Shown: positions 27,577 through 37,617, numbered from the stretch's first letter. The stretch: 64,000 nucleotides of DNA from Vibrio hepatarius (GCF_001274785.1 NZ_LHPI01000008.1:62001-126000); one strand, 5' to 3'. The notes: generated by a model from the sequence alone, not told the origin. A program made the numbers and translations.

Positions 27577-28346
27577 TAGTTCAGACCTCCGTCACGAACT
27601 TTTGCTAGGAATGGACCAAAGCCCATATCGCCTAACCAGAAGTCAAATGTGTGTTGAACACCGTTACTAGTTAGTGTCGCACCTGACAGGCCGTCAACAC
27701 CGTGCTCAGAACCTGCTGGTGCACCACCTTTCACTACCTTGATAGCTGGCTTGTGGTTTTCATCAAACAGTTTCTTGCCTACGAATTGTGCACGCCAGCT
27801 TGGATTCTCAACTTCACCACCAAGTCCAGGAGTTTCACCTTGCTCGTAGTAAGTGATACCAGACACTGTGTTACCGTCAGTTTCAACGGCAACGAAAGCG
27901 TACATCATAGACCAAAGACCGTTACCGTGAACCGGTAGGATAACTTTAGATACTGCGTCACCATCTTTCACTAGGTATACAACACCCGTGTTAGCACGAC
28001 GAAGGATCTTAGCTTTATCTTCATCAGCAGATAGCTTGATTGACTCAGCAGGGTCTTTAGCCGCTTTACGTTGGTCGTAAGTCGCAGCGTTGCCTTCTAC
28101 AAAGTCACCAGTGTTAAAGTCAACTAGACGTGGTTCGATGTATTGTGCAAATAGCTCAGGCACTTTTTTACCTTCAGCATCAATGCCCGCAACTTCAACG
28201 ATCTTAGATTGCTTATCTAGTACAGCGTTAGCTTTTTGCTTATCGCGTAGACCTACTGCTGCTGTTGATACGATGATTGAACAAACAAGGCTCAACCCGA
28301 CAACAACACCCAGCGTCTTTTTAATGCTGTCGTTATTACTTGCCAT
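27576..28346 (-). CDS. nqrC: Na+-NQR subunit C
   Basis: NqrC has one N-terminal membrane helix and a large periplasmic domain carrying covalent FMN. The attachment motif SGATLTS puts FMN on T224. The 256-residue protein also shows [11 protein letters not shown]. It overlaps nqrB by 11 nt and nqrD by 1 nt, indicating strong translational coupling. Confidence 0.97.
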   Translation of the reverse strand: MASNNDSIKKTLGVVVGLSLVCSIIVSTAAVGLRDKQKANAVLDKQSKIVEVAGIDAEGKKVPELFAQYIEPRLVDFNTGDFVEGNAATYDQRKAAKDPAESIKLSADEDKAKILRRANTGVVYLVKDGDAVSKVILPVHGNGLWSMMYAFVAVETDGNTVSGITYYEQGETPGLGGEVENPSWRAQFVGKKLFDENHKPAIKVVKGGAPAGSEHGVDGLSGATLTSNGVQHTFDFWLGDMGFGPFLAKVRDGGLN

Positions 28347-29580
28347 AGCGTGCTTGTCTCCGCTTGATGTTCTTCTCGATAACTAAGTGGTCGAACAGAG
28401 GTGCAAACAGGTTCGCGAATAGAATCGCCAGCATCATACCTTCTGGGTACGCTGGGTTAACTACACGGATTAGAACACACATTACACCGATTAGAGCGCC
28501 GTACCACCACTTACCTTTATTGGTAAATGAAGCAGATACAGGGTCTGTCGCCATAAAGAACATACCGAATGCAAAACCACCTAGAACCAGGTGCCAGTGC
28601 CATGGCATGTTGAACATTTGGTTCGTCTCAGAACCGATCACGTTGAACAGCGTCGCTGTCGCGATCATACCGATCATTACACCTGCAATGATGCGCCATG
28701 AAGCGATTCGCATGTAAACGATCATCGCTGCACCGATCATCAGTGCCAGAGTCGAAACTTCACCAATTGAGCCAGGGATGTTACCGATGAAAGCATCCAT
28801 CCAAGTGATAGGAGCGCCAGTTACAGTATTAACTAAAGCACCGTTACCACCTTGAGCCCATTGGCTAAGAGCCGTCGCACCAGAGAAACCGTCAGCTGCA
28901 GTCCACACTACGTCACCCGAGATTTGAGCTGGGTAAGCGAAGAATAGGAATGCACGACCTGCTAGTGCTGGGTTTAGGAAGTTACGACCTGTACCACCGA
29001 AGATTTCTTTCGCTACAACCACACCGAAGGTAATACCTAGCGCTGCTTGCCATAGAGGAAGAGTTGGTGGAACGATAAGCGCGAACAAGATAGAAGTTAC
29101 AAAGAAACCTTCGTTAACTTCGTGCTTACGCACCATACAGAACAGCACTTCCCAGAAACCACCAACGATGAATACCGTTGCGTAGATTGGTAGGAAGTAA
29201 GTCGCACCGAGTAGCATCTTACTGCCAACCCCAGCATCAGCGGCGATGGTGCCACCTAGCATTTCGGTTAGCCAGTAGTGCCAGTTACCTGCAACTACTG
29301 CCGCTAGTTGATCACCAGCGTGCATGTGAGTCAGTGCTGCGATAGCTTGGCCACCTGCGTTGTACATACCCCAGAACATAGCTGGGAATACCGCGAACCA
29401 AACCATGATCATGATACGTTTTAAGTCAACGCTATCACGAACGTGCGAGCTTCTCTTTGTTACAAGACCCGGAGTATAAAACAGCGTCGCAGCTGCTTCA
29501 TAAAGGGCAAACCACTTTTCGTGTTTACCGCCAGGCTCAAAGTGATGCTCGATGTCTTCAATAAACTTTTTAAGAGACAT
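28336..29580 (-). CDS. nqrB: Na+-NQR subunit B
   Basis: NqrB is the main membrane subunit with about ten helices, the Na+ path, a covalent FMN and non-covalent riboflavin. The covalent FMN site is T236 in FSGATALSQ, matching the known V. cholerae position. The 414-residue length is normal. It starts five bases after nqrA. Confidence 0.97.
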   Translation of the reverse strand: MSLKKFIEDIEHHFEPGGKHEKWFALYEAAATLFYTPGLVTKRSSHVRDSVDLKRIMIMVWFAVFPAMFWGMYNAGGQAIAALTHMHAGDQLAAVVAGNWHYWLTEMLGGTIAADAGVGSKMLLGATYFLPIYATVFIVGGFWEVLFCMVRKHEVNEGFFVTSILFALIVPPTLPLWQAALGITFGVVVAKEIFGGTGRNFLNPALAGRAFLFFAYPAQISGDVVWTAADGFSGATALSQWAQGGNGALVNTVTGAPITWMDAFIGNIPGSIGEVSTLALMIGAAMIVYMRIASWRIIAGVMIGMIATATLFNVIGSETNQMFNMPWHWHLVLGGFAFGMFFMATDPVSASFTNKGKWWYGALIGVMCVLIRVVNPAYPEGMMLAILFANLFAPLFDHLVIEKNIKRRQARYGK

Positions 29581-29585
29581 GAAAA

Positions 29586-30926
29586 TTACCCTTCCTTCTC
29601 GATCTTATCTAGGCATTCACGAAGTAGTTGACCATACTCGTACTTACCAGGACAAACAAAGGTACACAATGCTACGTCTTCTTCGTCTAGCTCTAGCGCG
29701 CCAAGTGCTGCTGCACTATCGGTATCGCCTGCACATAGATCGCGAAGTAGCAGAGTAGGTTCCATATCTAGTGGCATTACACGTTCGTAGTTGCCGATTG
29801 GAACCATCGAACGGTCACTACCGTTGGTCGTGGTTGTCATGTTGAACAACTGACCTTTAAAGATATGACCAAGGAATGAGCGAGTTACAGAGAACTTGTT
29901 CTTACCAGGCATCGCCCAACCGAACAATTCTTTCTCATAGCCTTCGCGCAATACAGAAACCTGTACGTGGTAACGACCTAGGTATGCGTGAGGACCAGTT
30001 GCTTTAGTACCAGAGAGTACAGAACCAGAAATCACACGAACTTCACCTGGCATTAACTCGTTATCTGTTACGTCTTCTAGGCTAGCACCTACAGTCGTAC
30101 GGATTAGACGAGGGTTATTCACTACTGGGCCAGCCAGAGAGATAACACGGTCAGTGTAAAGTTCACCAGTTAGGAACAACTTACCGAACGCAATAACGTC
30201 CTGGTAGTTGATGCTCCACGCCACGTTGTCTGCATTTACTGGGTATAGGAAATGCATGTGGGTGCCAGCAAGACCTGCTGGGTGAGGGCCATCAAAAACA
30301 TGCTCTTCTACATTTGACTGTGAAGAACGAGGAAGACTGGTGCCTGATTTACATACGTAAACCTTGCCATCAGTCAGAGTTGAAAGCACATCTAAACCAG
30401 CAACGAATGCTTCTTGTTGTTCATTGATGATCAACTCAGGCTGTGCCGCCAATGGATTAGTATCCATAGCAGTAACAAAGATTGCCTTAGTTGAAGACTC
30501 AATTGCTGGAACCTTGCTGAACGGACGAGTACGTAAAGCAGTCCATAGACCAGAATCAACAAGCTGAGTTTTCACCGCTTCACGGTCAAGACTTGCTAGT
30601 TGGTTGGCTTCGAACTTGTCAAAAGTAACCTGTTCTTCACCTGCCACTTCAATCACAACAGATTGAAGGACACGTTTAGCACCACGGTTAATCTCGATCA
30701 CTTTACCACTTGCTGGTGAAGTAAATTTCACGCCAGGGTTCTTCTTGTCTTCAAAAAGAACTTGCGCTTTTTTCACTTCATCGCCTACGCGAACATGCAT
30801 AGTAGGACGCATGCCAACGTACTCTTCGCCAAGCAAGGCGACTTTCTTGATGGTCTTACCATCATTAATCACCTGGGTAGGAGTTCCTGCGATAGGAAGG
30901 TCCAGACCCTTCTTTATTGTAATCAT
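29586..30926 (-). CDS. nqrA: Na+-NQR subunit A
   Basis: NqrA is the cytoplasmic 446-residue subunit near the ubiquinone site of the Na+ pump. The start [14 protein letters not shown] at 30926 matches the known Vibrio N-terminus; the frame extends to 30938 but without support. No strong Shine-Dalgarno is visible. It is the first gene of nqrABCDEF, and inverted repeats lie in its upstream region. Confidence 0.96.
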   Translation of the reverse strand: MITIKKGLDLPIAGTPTQVINDGKTIKKVALLGEEYVGMRPTMHVRVGDEVKKAQVLFEDKKNPGVKFTSPASGKVIEINRGAKRVLQSVVIEVAGEEQVTFDKFEANQLASLDREAVKTQLVDSGLWTALRTRPFSKVPAIESSTKAIFVTAMDTNPLAAQPELIINEQQEAFVAGLDVLSTLTDGKVYVCKSGTSLPRSSQSNVEEHVFDGPHPAGLAGTHMHFLYPVNADNVAWSINYQDVIAFGKLFLTGELYTDRVISLAGPVVNNPRLIRTTVGASLEDVTDNELMPGEVRVISGSVLSGTKATGPHAYLGRYHVQVSVLREGYEKELFGWAMPGKNKFSVTRSFLGHIFKGQLFNMTTTTNGSDRSMVPIGNYERVMPLDMEPTLLLRDLCAGDTDSAAALGALELDEEDVALCTFVCPGKYEYGQLLRECLDKIEKEG

Positions 30927-31358
30927 ACGCACTTGCACTACTTTTATCGGGAAAAAGATTCTTTGATTGCGTAACTTTTAGACACGACACTAGTGTCCGG
31001 TTTCGGTGTCGTTTAAAACACCAAAATCGCAACATCCTATTAAAAATCTCGCAACAGAAAAAGTCCGAGATTTATCAGGTGCGATAGTCTAGCATCTTTT
31101 AGGAAGGGGATGCCATGACCAATGAAAAGAATAGTGTGGATATTTCAGAGGATTTGAGTTTAAAAGGTTAAGGAATAGTCATAACTTTGAACCACCGCAC
31201 AAACGGTATTCAGCCGCTCGACAAAAAACTCTCCGACATTCACATCCTTAAACATTTTGAATCAAATCGAATCATCTGATTAATTTGTTTCCACATTGTT
31301 AATGCAATCGATATCGTCAAATAAAAAGGAGGCGATATATACCTCCTCCTTTCGTAAT
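30927..31358. other. Intergenic region upstream of nqrA
   Basis: This stretch must hold the nqr promoter. It includes an inverted repeat ACGACAC/GTGTCGT (30984-30990 and 31006-31012) with an inner ACACTAGTGT palindrome (30987-30996), and an 18-codon plus-strand frame (31115-31171) behind a GGAAGGGG sequence. The bolA terminator occupies its right edge. Confidence 0.55.
31321..31352 (-). terminator. Terminator after bolA
   Basis: AAAGGAGG (31325-31332) pairs with CCTCCTTT (31345-31352), and the minus strand continues TTATTTG. Confidence 0.75.
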
Positions 31359-31667
31359 CTATTTTGAGCCACCCATGCACATTGGGCTGTCTGGTGCGCT
31401 CTCATTTTGCGCTTTCCATTCGGCCTGCGTGTACGTGTGCATCGACAGCGCATGAATATGGTTTGCCAACTCATCCGCCAAGACTTTGTTGACTTCGCGG
31501 TGACGACCGATCAGCCTCAAGCCGTCAAATTTGTCGCTGACGACAATCACTTTAAAATGGCTTTCAGAACCGGGAGGCACATTGTGCATGTAGCTCTCGT
31601 TCACGACTTTCAAATACTCGGGCTCAAACGCTTCATGTAGTTTGGTTTCAATCACTTCTTGCAACAT
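31359..31667 (-). CDS. bolA: BolA-family protein
   Basis: A 102-residue BolA protein with the core segment [21 protein letters not shown] and a C-terminal LSMHTYT. BolA proteins bind monothiol glutaredoxins through Fe-S clusters and act in iron metabolism and stress morphology. The conserved HxH-like region ([11 protein letters not shown]) is intact. It is divergent from rlmG; in E. coli bolA is also near yajG and ampG. Confidence 0.92.
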   Translation of the reverse strand: MLQEVIETKLHEAFEPEYLKVVNESYMHNVPPGSESHFKVIVVSDKFDGLRLIGRHREVNKVLADELANHIHALSMHTYTQAEWKAQNESAPDSPMCMGGSK

Positions 31668-31804
31668 CGTGTGTCACCATATAATTATTAATAGCATTAA
31701 GAACAAATGATAATCCCCTTGTACGCAAAGCAAAAGGTTTTAGTTTTCACTTTGCCTTGCATCTGCGACAATTTGTGCAGTCTTAAATTGCTAATGTTGC
31801 AAAT

Positions 31805-32935
31805 ATGAAAACTGAGCTTACGCTGCACGATCGCACCCTTTCACTCTACCGCTACCCAAAAAAGAACAACGAAACCCTCCAAGCATGGGATGCAGGTGAC
31901 GAGTACCTGATCAATTATGTCGAAGAGCTACACCTGCCCGACAACCAACATATATTGATTCTTAACGACAACTTCGGCGCATTAAGCTGCTGGTTCGCAC
32001 AGAAACACCGTGTAACCATGATGAGTGATTCATTTATTGCCCATAAAGGTACGCTCTCTAACCTTCAGCGGAATCAGTGCAACAAAATTACCTTTGCCAG
32101 CACCATGGATGCGATTCCAAGTGATGTCGATTTAGTCTTGGTTCAGATCCCTAAAGCAAATCGCCATCTTGTTTGGCAGCTTGACCAACTTCGCCAGTCG
32201 CTCAAACCTTCGGTACAGGTTATTGCGGTCAACAAAGCCAAGGAGATCCACTCTTCAACCCTCAAATTGTTTGAAAAACACCTTGGCGAAACCACCACAT
32301 CACTGGCTTGGAAAAAGCATCGTCTCGTCTTTGCCCACGCCAACAGCCAACTTGCACCGATGGTTGAAGCATTCACCCGTTGGAACGTAGATGGTCACGA
32401 CTTCTCGCTCAAAAACCTGCCAAACGTCTATTCAGGAGAGAAGCTCGATTTAGGCGCGCGCCTGATGCTTGAGCATCTGCCGAGCGAGTTAGGCGACAAA
32501 CACATCATCGACTTGGGTTGTGGCAACGGCATATTGTCAGTCAAACTTGGCTTGCAGAATCCACAAGCGAAGCTGACTTGTGTTGATGAGAGTTTCATGG
32601 CGGTAGAATCGGCCAAGCAAAACCTGTTGGACAATTTAGGCTCTGAGCGCGAGATTGATTGCGTCGCCAACAACTGCCTAGATGGTTTCGAAGCAAGCAG
32701 CGCCGACCTCGTGGTGTGTAATCCACCATTCCACCAGCAACAAGCCATTACCGACCATATCGCGTGGCAAATGTTCTGTGATGCAAAGCATGTTCTTCGC
32801 ACCGGCGGACAATTAATGGTTATCGGTAACCGCCACCTCGGATACGATGTAAAGTTAACGCGATTATTTGGTAAGCAGAACGTCAAGCTTGTTACTTCCA
32901 ACAATAAATTTGTTATTTTACAGGCGACTAAATAG
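31805..32935 (+). CDS. rlmG: 23S rRNA (guanine(1835)-N(2))-methyltransferase RlmG
   Basis: RlmG makes m2G1835 in 23S rRNA. The 376-residue protein has two methyltransferase-like domains: a degenerate N-terminal one (LILNDNFGALSC) and a catalytic C-terminal one with the SAM motif IIDLGCGNGILSV and the NPPFHQ catalytic motif. The paralogue RsmC also has this layout, but the N-terminal LQAWDAGDEYL and the length fit RlmG. It starts a plus-strand run with yajG. Confidence 0.9.
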   Translation: MKTELTLHDRTLSLYRYPKKNNETLQAWDAGDEYLINYVEELHLPDNQHILILNDNFGALSCWFAQKHRVTMMSDSFIAHKGTLSNLQRNQCNKITFASTMDAIPSDVDLVLVQIPKANRHLVWQLDQLRQSLKPSVQVIAVNKAKEIHSSTLKLFEKHLGETTTSLAWKKHRLVFAHANSQLAPMVEAFTRWNVDGHDFSLKNLPNVYSGEKLDLGARLMLEHLPSELGDKHIIDLGCGNGILSVKLGLQNPQAKLTCVDESFMAVESAKQNLLDNLGSEREIDCVANNCLDGFEASSADLVVCNPPFHQQQAITDHIAWQMFCDAKHVLRTGGQLMVIGNRHLGYDVKLTRLFGKQNVKLVTSNNKFVILQATK

Positions 32936-32987
32936 TTTACGACTATACCTCTACTACTTTCAGAGTGACGAACAAGGGAATTAAACA

Positions 32988-33557
32988 ATGAGAAAACTGG
33001 TCCTAGCGGCTTCGATGGCACTTCTGACCGCATGTGCAGCTCCACAGCAACAGCAAATCAACTTTATGCCAAAAGCAGTATTGAGCAGCAGCGAGATTAC
33101 CAGCGATGCGACTTTCAACATCGTGAGTAAAGACATTCGCTCAGCGCAGTACGTTGCATTAGTCGACAGTGGCCGCTCAAACATTGAGCCTATCCACTCG
33201 AAGCAAAATGTCCGCATCTCATTAGAAAACGCGCTGCTAGAACAATTGCAGTCACAAGGTTTCCGCAACACAGTCAACAGCGAAAACACGGTTGAGCTTG
33301 AAATCCAAGAAGTACTGGTATCGGTCAAGCACAGCGTGATGGAAAACGAAATGGACGGTAAAGTTGTCGTTGAAGTGACCGCTGAAAACGCGCAAGGCAA
33401 GCTAGTGAAAACCTACACAGGCACGGCAAAACGCACGGGCGCGATGAGCGCGTCAAACCAAGATATCGAGATGGTACTGAACGACGTTGTCGGCTTGGTA
33501 CTTAAAGAGATCGCTAACGATAGTGAACTGAAAGAGTACATGCAGGAGCGATTCTAA
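32988..33557 (+). CDS. yajG: YajG-family lipoprotein
   Basis: A 189-residue lipoprotein with the lipobox LLTAC (Cys16) and a YajG-family domain. Function is unknown; in E. coli it neighbours ampG. Its stop codon shares one base with the next gene (TAATG), so the cyclophilin is probably translated with it. Confidence 0.88.
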   Translation: MRKLVLAASMALLTACAAPQQQQINFMPKAVLSSSEITSDATFNIVSKDIRSAQYVALVDSGRSNIEPIHSKQNVRISLENALLEQLQSQGFRNTVNSENTVELEIQEVLVSVKHSVMENEMDGKVVVEVTAENAQGKLVKTYTGTAKRTGAMSASNQDIEMVLNDVVGLVLKEIANDSELKEYMQERF

Positions 33558-34102
33558 TGTTGAAACTTGCAACCGCTTGTTTAGCACTCGTCAGCAGCCT
33601 AGCCTTTGCCGGGCCAAAAGTTGAGTTTGAAACCAACTTAGGCGCATTCACTGTCGAGCTAAACCAAGAAAAAGCGCCGGTAACGGTGGCTAACTTCCTT
33701 AAATACGTTGAAGACGGTAGCTATGTTGGGACTATTTTTCATCGCGTGATCCCTGGCTTTATGGCTCAGGGTGGCGGTTTTGATGAAAACATGCAGATGA
33801 AAGCCACTTACTCGCCAATCAAGAACGAAGCGTCAAACGGTTTGAAAAACCAAACCGCGTCGATTGCGATGGCAAGAACGAGTAACCCGAATTCGGCAAC
33901 TCGTCAGTTCTTTATCAACTTAACTGACAATAACTTCCTAGACTACGATCAGCGCCCACCAGGTTATGCGGTATTTGGTCAGGTGACACAAGGCTATGAC
34001 GTTGTCCAAGCGATGGCGACAAAACCGACGCAAAACATCGGTCGCTACGCTGACGTCCCTGTGACACCAATTGTTATTACTAAAGTTACACTTCAACCTT
34101 AA
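33557..34102 (+). CDS. Periplasmic peptidyl-prolyl cis-trans isomerase (cyclophilin)
   Basis: A 181-residue cyclophilin with a signal peptide (LALVSSLAFA, cut before GPKVEF), so periplasmic like PpiA. Core motifs are FHRVIPGFMAQGGG, ASIAMARTSNPNSATRQFFI and YAVFGQV. Cyclophilins catalyse proline isomerisation in folding proteins. The tryptophan that confers strong cyclosporin binding in eukaryotic proteins is not evident, as in other bacterial PpiA. A terminator follows. Confidence 0.92.
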   Translation: MLKLATACLALVSSLAFAGPKVEFETNLGAFTVELNQEKAPVTVANFLKYVEDGSYVGTIFHRVIPGFMAQGGGFDENMQMKATYSPIKNEASNGLKNQTASIAMARTSNPNSATRQFFINLTDNNFLDYDQRPPGYAVFGQVTQGYDVVQAMATKPTQNIGRYADVPVTPIVITKVTLQP

Positions 34103-34110
34103 CAGGTTTA

Positions 34111-34140
34111 GGCTCTAGTTGGTTCGGCTAGAGCCTTTTT
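34111..34140 (+). terminator. Terminator between the cyclophilin gene and ampG
   Basis: GGCTCTAG (34111-34118) pairs with CTAGAGCC (34128-34135), followed by TTTTT. Confidence 0.88.
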
Positions 34141-34171
34141 GCCGACCGAACACTCTAACAAGGAAATGCAT

Positions 34172-35560
34172 ATGTCTTTTGACTCCCCGTCTATGTCTTG
34201 GCGAGAAACCATTCGCAGTTACATGGACAGACGCCTGTTGTGGGTCTTTATGCTTGGCTGCTCTAGCGGCTTCCCTTGGGTTCTTATCGGTTCGAACATG
34301 TCAGGCTGGCTCAAAGATGCCGGGCTCACACGTGCTGCGATCGGTTATTTTGGTAGCGTCTTTGCCGTCTATGCGATCAACTTTTTGTGGGCCCCGTTGG
34401 TAGACCGAGTCAAACTGCCGGTACTGCACGCCATTCTTGGTCAGCGACGCAGCTGGATTTTCTTATGTCAGTCGATCGTTCTGGTCTGCACTCTCTTTAT
34501 TGCTGGAGTCGATCCAGCGAAAAACCTGATGCTGACGTCCATGCTAGCATTAGGCATTGCGATTGCGTCTTCCACACAGGACATCGCCATCGACGCTTTC
34601 CGTATCGATACGTTCCCTAAGTCAGAGCCGTCAAAACTGCCGCAAGCCTCAGCGATGGCAGTTATCGGTTGGTGGACGGGGTATTCTGTTCCGGGTTATT
34701 TGGCGTTTATCAATGCCGACTCGATCGGCTGGAACGGTGTTTACTACGGAATGGCCGCGATTGTCGGCGTACTGTTGCTGTTTACTCTGTTGGTCGGCGA
34801 ACCGAAAACACATCGCGACTCGCTTCAAGCGGAAGCGGAACAGCGCCATAACCAGATTGTCGGTAATCGCGCGCTAGCATGGCTGACGGTGACGGTGGTT
34901 GAACCGTTCCTCGATTTCTTCAAACGCAACGGTTTTCGCGTGGCGTTAACCCTGTTGCTATTCGTATTTCTGTTCAAGATTGGTGAAGCCTTCCTTGGCA
35001 GAATGTCGATTACTTTCTATAAAGAAGTCGGCTTCTCCAACGAACAAATTGGCTACTACTCTAAACTGATCGGCTGGGGACTGACGATCTTATTCACTTT
35101 GATCGGCAGTATGGTCAACGTGAGATTTGGCATCGTACGTGGTTTGATGATTGGTGGTATCGCGATGGCAGCGAGTAACCTGATGTTTGCCTGGATTGCG
35201 AAAGTAGGTCCAAACGAGCAGCTGTTCTTAGCCACACTTGCGGTCGATAACTTCACCTCGGCCTTCTCGACTGTCGCCTTTGTTTCTTTCCTCACGGTAG
35301 TGACGGGGCAAGCTTTCTCCGCCACCCAATATGCCCTACTCGCTTCGCTCGGGAACTTTGGCCGAACCACATTAGCTTCTTTCAGTGGCGAACTTGCAGA
35401 CTTCCTCAATGATTGGTCGTTGTTCTTTGTTCTTACTGCGCTGATGGTGATTCCGAGTTTGGTGATGCTCTATTCATTGCGTCACTACTTCAACGCTATG
35501 CTCGATAAGGCCAGACAGCGCGACGCGCAAGAGTGCAAAGAGCGCGAAGCGCACAGCTAA
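34172..35560 (+). CDS. ampG: Muropeptide permease AmpG (MFS)
   Basis: AmpG imports anhydromuropeptides from the periplasm for cell-wall recycling, and can influence AmpC beta-lactamase induction. The 462-residue protein has an N-terminal LLWVFMLGCSSGFPWVL segment and a SSTQDIAIDAFRID motif typical of the family, with about 12-14 helices. I chose the ATG at 34172, preceded by AAGGA; a TTG at 34139 lies in the terminator and is unlikely. Confidence 0.92.
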   Translation: MSFDSPSMSWRETIRSYMDRRLLWVFMLGCSSGFPWVLIGSNMSGWLKDAGLTRAAIGYFGSVFAVYAINFLWAPLVDRVKLPVLHAILGQRRSWIFLCQSIVLVCTLFIAGVDPAKNLMLTSMLALGIAIASSTQDIAIDAFRIDTFPKSEPSKLPQASAMAVIGWWTGYSVPGYLAFINADSIGWNGVYYGMAAIVGVLLLFTLLVGEPKTHRDSLQAEAEQRHNQIVGNRALAWLTVTVVEPFLDFFKRNGFRVALTLLLFVFLFKIGEAFLGRMSITFYKEVGFSNEQIGYYSKLIGWGLTILFTLIGSMVNVRFGIVRGLMIGGIAMAASNLMFAWIAKVGPNEQLFLATLAVDNFTSAFSTVAFVSFLTVVTGQAFSATQYALLASLGNFGRTTLASFSGELADFLNDWSLFFVLTALMVIPSLVMLYSLRHYFNAMLDKARQRDAQECKEREAHS

Positions 35561-35594
35561 AAGAAAAAGGCTTGGTAAACACCAAGCCTTTTTC
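35561..35594. terminator. Bidirectional terminator between ampG and chrR
   Basis: AAGGCTTGGT (35567-35576) pairs with ACCAAGCCTT (35581-35590), flanked by A- and T-rich tracts on both sides. Confidence 0.9.
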
Positions 35595-35623
35595 AAATCA
35601 GTCTACTTAAGTTGTTATCGAGC

Positions 35624-36298
35624 TTACGGATACATACCTTTGCCAAAGCGGTTGAACAAGCGCGCGATACCTTGTGTAAACAGCATTGGCTCAGTCAGTA
35701 CGGTGAGACATAAGCAATCTTGCCCTTTACTGGTGGTTGGGCTGTGCTTGACCGAACCGTCTTCAATCATAAAGTCTCCCACTTGATAGTGACCATTCTC
35801 ATCACTAAAGCTACCGTGCAGCACCAAGGTTGACTCCAAGCCTTTATGGGTATGCTGAGGGATCTGCACATCTTCAGCGATGTACATTAAATTCACACGA
35901 CTGTTGTCGGCAATATCAACTGGCGCGCTGAATACTTTACCGCCATAACTGTGCCATTCACCAATGTGGTCGACAAACGAACTAAGCGACACAGGCAAAG
36001 TAAATGTTTTACCGTTGACTTCGATCTGCTTAGGCTTTCTCGGCATTCTGAAAGGTTCGCTGTTCTGCTCGAGACAAACGATAGAGTCAAAGATCTCATC
36101 GAATACTTGTTCATCATGGTCAACGTGCTCAGAGCTACCACTAAACAGCGCCTCACCGCACTCTTGCTCAAACAATGCCACTTTGCGCTTGCACTCTGGG
36201 CAGGTTTCGATATGAACCGCGATAGTGAGCGCGGAAACAGCATCCAGTTCTCCTTCCACATAGGATTTCAACATCAAATCTTCTGGGTGATAACTCAT
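35624..36298 (-). CDS. chrR: ChrR-type zinc anti-sigma factor
   Basis: The 224-residue protein has an N-terminal zinc anti-sigma domain (H4, H29, C33, C36) and a C-terminal cupin with HTHKGLE (H149, H151, E155) and H185. The spacings equal those of the Rhodobacter sphaeroides ChrR zinc ligands, so both metal sites look intact. ChrR holds its ECF sigma factor until singlet oxygen releases it. The gene overlaps the sigma gene by four bases (ATGA). Confidence 0.92.
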   Translation of the reverse strand: MSYHPEDLMLKSYVEGELDAVSALTIAVHIETCPECKRKVALFEQECGEALFSGSSEHVDHDEQVFDEIFDSIVCLEQNSEPFRMPRKPKQIEVNGKTFTLPVSLSSFVDHIGEWHSYGGKVFSAPVDIADNSRVNLMYIAEDVQIPQHTHKGLESTLVLHGSFSDENGHYQVGDFMIEDGSVKHSPTTSKGQDCLCLTVLTEPMLFTQGIARLFNRFGKGMYP

Positions 36299-36879
36299 AG
36301 CTGGTCTGCCTCTATTGAATGTCTCAGTTTTTGCACGGCAAGTCGTAAACGCGATTTCACCGTCCCTACGGGAATGTTCAGCATTTCGGCGACTTGTTGG
36401 TGTGGAAGCTCTTCCAAATACACGGCTTGTACTACCTTACGCTGAGCCTCCGGTAAGGTATCGATAAATTTCACTACCTGCTCTTTGAGCATGTCGGTCT
36501 CGGGCGAGTAATGCTCAATCAGGTCCGGCGGACAATAATCATTCGGCCAGATATCTTCCGAGTGGATGTGCTTCTCTCGTCCCTTTTGTCTACGCAACAT
36601 GTCAAAGCAAAGGTTTCTGGCGATAGTAAATATCCACGTCGATAATGAGCTTTTTCTGCCATCAAACAACGCACTCTTTTGCCAAACCGTCGCCATAGTT
36701 TCTTGTACCATTTCCATCGCCACATGTTCATTGCCAACGTGTCGATAGACAAACTGTTTCAAACGAGGAGAGAAGTGTTGAAAAACGAGCGCGAATGCAT
36801 GTTTGTCTTGTTGTTTGACTTTTTCCATGCACGCTGCCCAATCCTCTCGGGAATAATTCTGCGAGTCCAGACTACCCAT
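36295..36879 (-). CDS. ECF sigma factor (ECF11/RpoE-like, singlet-oxygen response)
   Basis: The 194-residue protein has region 2 (FDGRKSSLSTWIFTIARNLCFDMLRR) and region 4 (LPHQQVAEMLNIPVGTVKSRLR) of ECF sigma factors. Pairing with ChrR marks it as ECF11, which in Rhodobacter directs the singlet-oxygen response; in Vibrio this pair is linked to blue light. I start at 36879 (MGSLDSQ), behind AAGGA; a GTG at 36906 is the alternative. It lies 36 nt after a LON-N-domain gene, likely the same operon. Confidence 0.9.
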   Translation of the reverse strand: MGSLDSQNYSREDWAACMEKVKQQDKHAFALVFQHFSPRLKQFVYRHVGNEHVAMEMVQETMATVWQKSALFDGRKSSLSTWIFTIARNLCFDMLRRQKGREKHIHSEDIWPNDYCPPDLIEHYSPETDMLKEQVVKFIDTLPEAQRKVVQAVYLEELPHQQVAEMLNIPVGTVKSRLRLAVQKLRHSIEADQL

Positions 36880-36915
36880 TACATTGTCCTTTGCACTGGT
36901 TTCCACCTTACTACG

Positions 36916-37515
36916 TTACAGTTTAGCGACTGGATCACTATCGGCATCAATTTTTAGCCTTTGGTTAAGAAACTCCACTGCTGCGAGGCAACTGTTGCCC
37001 CCCGCCAATACATCAAATTCGCTGTTGCTAAGCGGTAGAATTTCTAGCCAGCGCTGGCTTACCCAGCTAGCGTCATCAAAAAACTTTTGTTGGTAGAGCT
37101 CACTTAGCTGAGGAAATTGCTGATAGATAGTTTGTAAGTGCAAACTTAGCGGCATACTTACCGAGTCCAGTTCTGTCACATCCCATTCAGGTAGAGTTTT
37201 TACCTTCGCAAACCTCAAACCGTCATGTTCCACACGCACTCCGGCAATCTTAAAGCGATTAATTCCTGCGACCGTAATGCCGAGTAAACCGTCTTCGAGC
37301 TGCTCAAAATCCACAATCTTTACCAAAGTACCGAGATGAGATAGCTCACTTCGTGCTAGAGAAGCTTGCGGCTCAAACAAGCAGATGCCAAATGTCCCGT
37401 CGGCTTTCAGTGCTTCAGATACCAAACGCTTATATCTCGCCTCAAAAATTCTCAGACGCATTTTCCCTTCAGGCAACACGACTGAGTTCAGAGGAAATAG
37501 CATCAATTCGTTCAT
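36916..37515 (-). CDS. LON peptidase N-terminal substrate-binding domain protein
   Basis: A 199-residue stand-alone LON-N domain: LMLFPLNSVVLPEGKMRLRIFE at the start, then RFKIAGV, without the AAA+ or protease parts of Lon. Function is unknown, perhaps substrate recruitment. GGAGAG lies before the ATG. The gene begins the sigma-chrR cluster, and an ECF11-type promoter lies upstream, which suggests it belongs to the same stress response. Confidence 0.88.
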   Translation of the reverse strand: MNELMLFPLNSVVLPEGKMRLRIFEARYKRLVSEALKADGTFGICLFEPQASLARSELSHLGTLVKIVDFEQLEDGLLGITVAGINRFKIAGVRVEHDGLRFAKVKTLPEWDVTELDSVSMPLSLHLQTIYQQFPQLSELYQQKFFDDASWVSQRWLEILPLSNSEFDVLAGGNSCLAAVEFLNQRLKIDADSDPVAKL

Positions 37516-37547
37516 TGCAACTCTCCAAAAAACAACTTACTAACATT

Positions 37548-37572
37548 TACGTTATATACATCGGATAGATCA
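37548..37572 (-). promoter_or_regulatory. Candidate ECF11 promoter of the LON-N/sigma/chrR operon
   Basis: Minus-strand TGATCT (37567-37572), a 15-nt spacer and CGTA (37548-37551) resemble the ECF11 -35 TGATCC/T and -10 CGTA elements as I recall them. It lies 33 nt upstream of the LON-N start, the right place for autoregulation. Confidence 0.5.
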
Positions 37573-37617
37573 CATTTCCCCTTTTCGAACGCGTGATGTA
37601 CTTCAAATTTTAGTTGA

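Noticed and set aside
32428..33045. 205-codon minus-strand frame opposite rlmG and yajG
   Set aside because: It crosses two supported genes in antisense, lacks a start signal and has no recognisable motifs.
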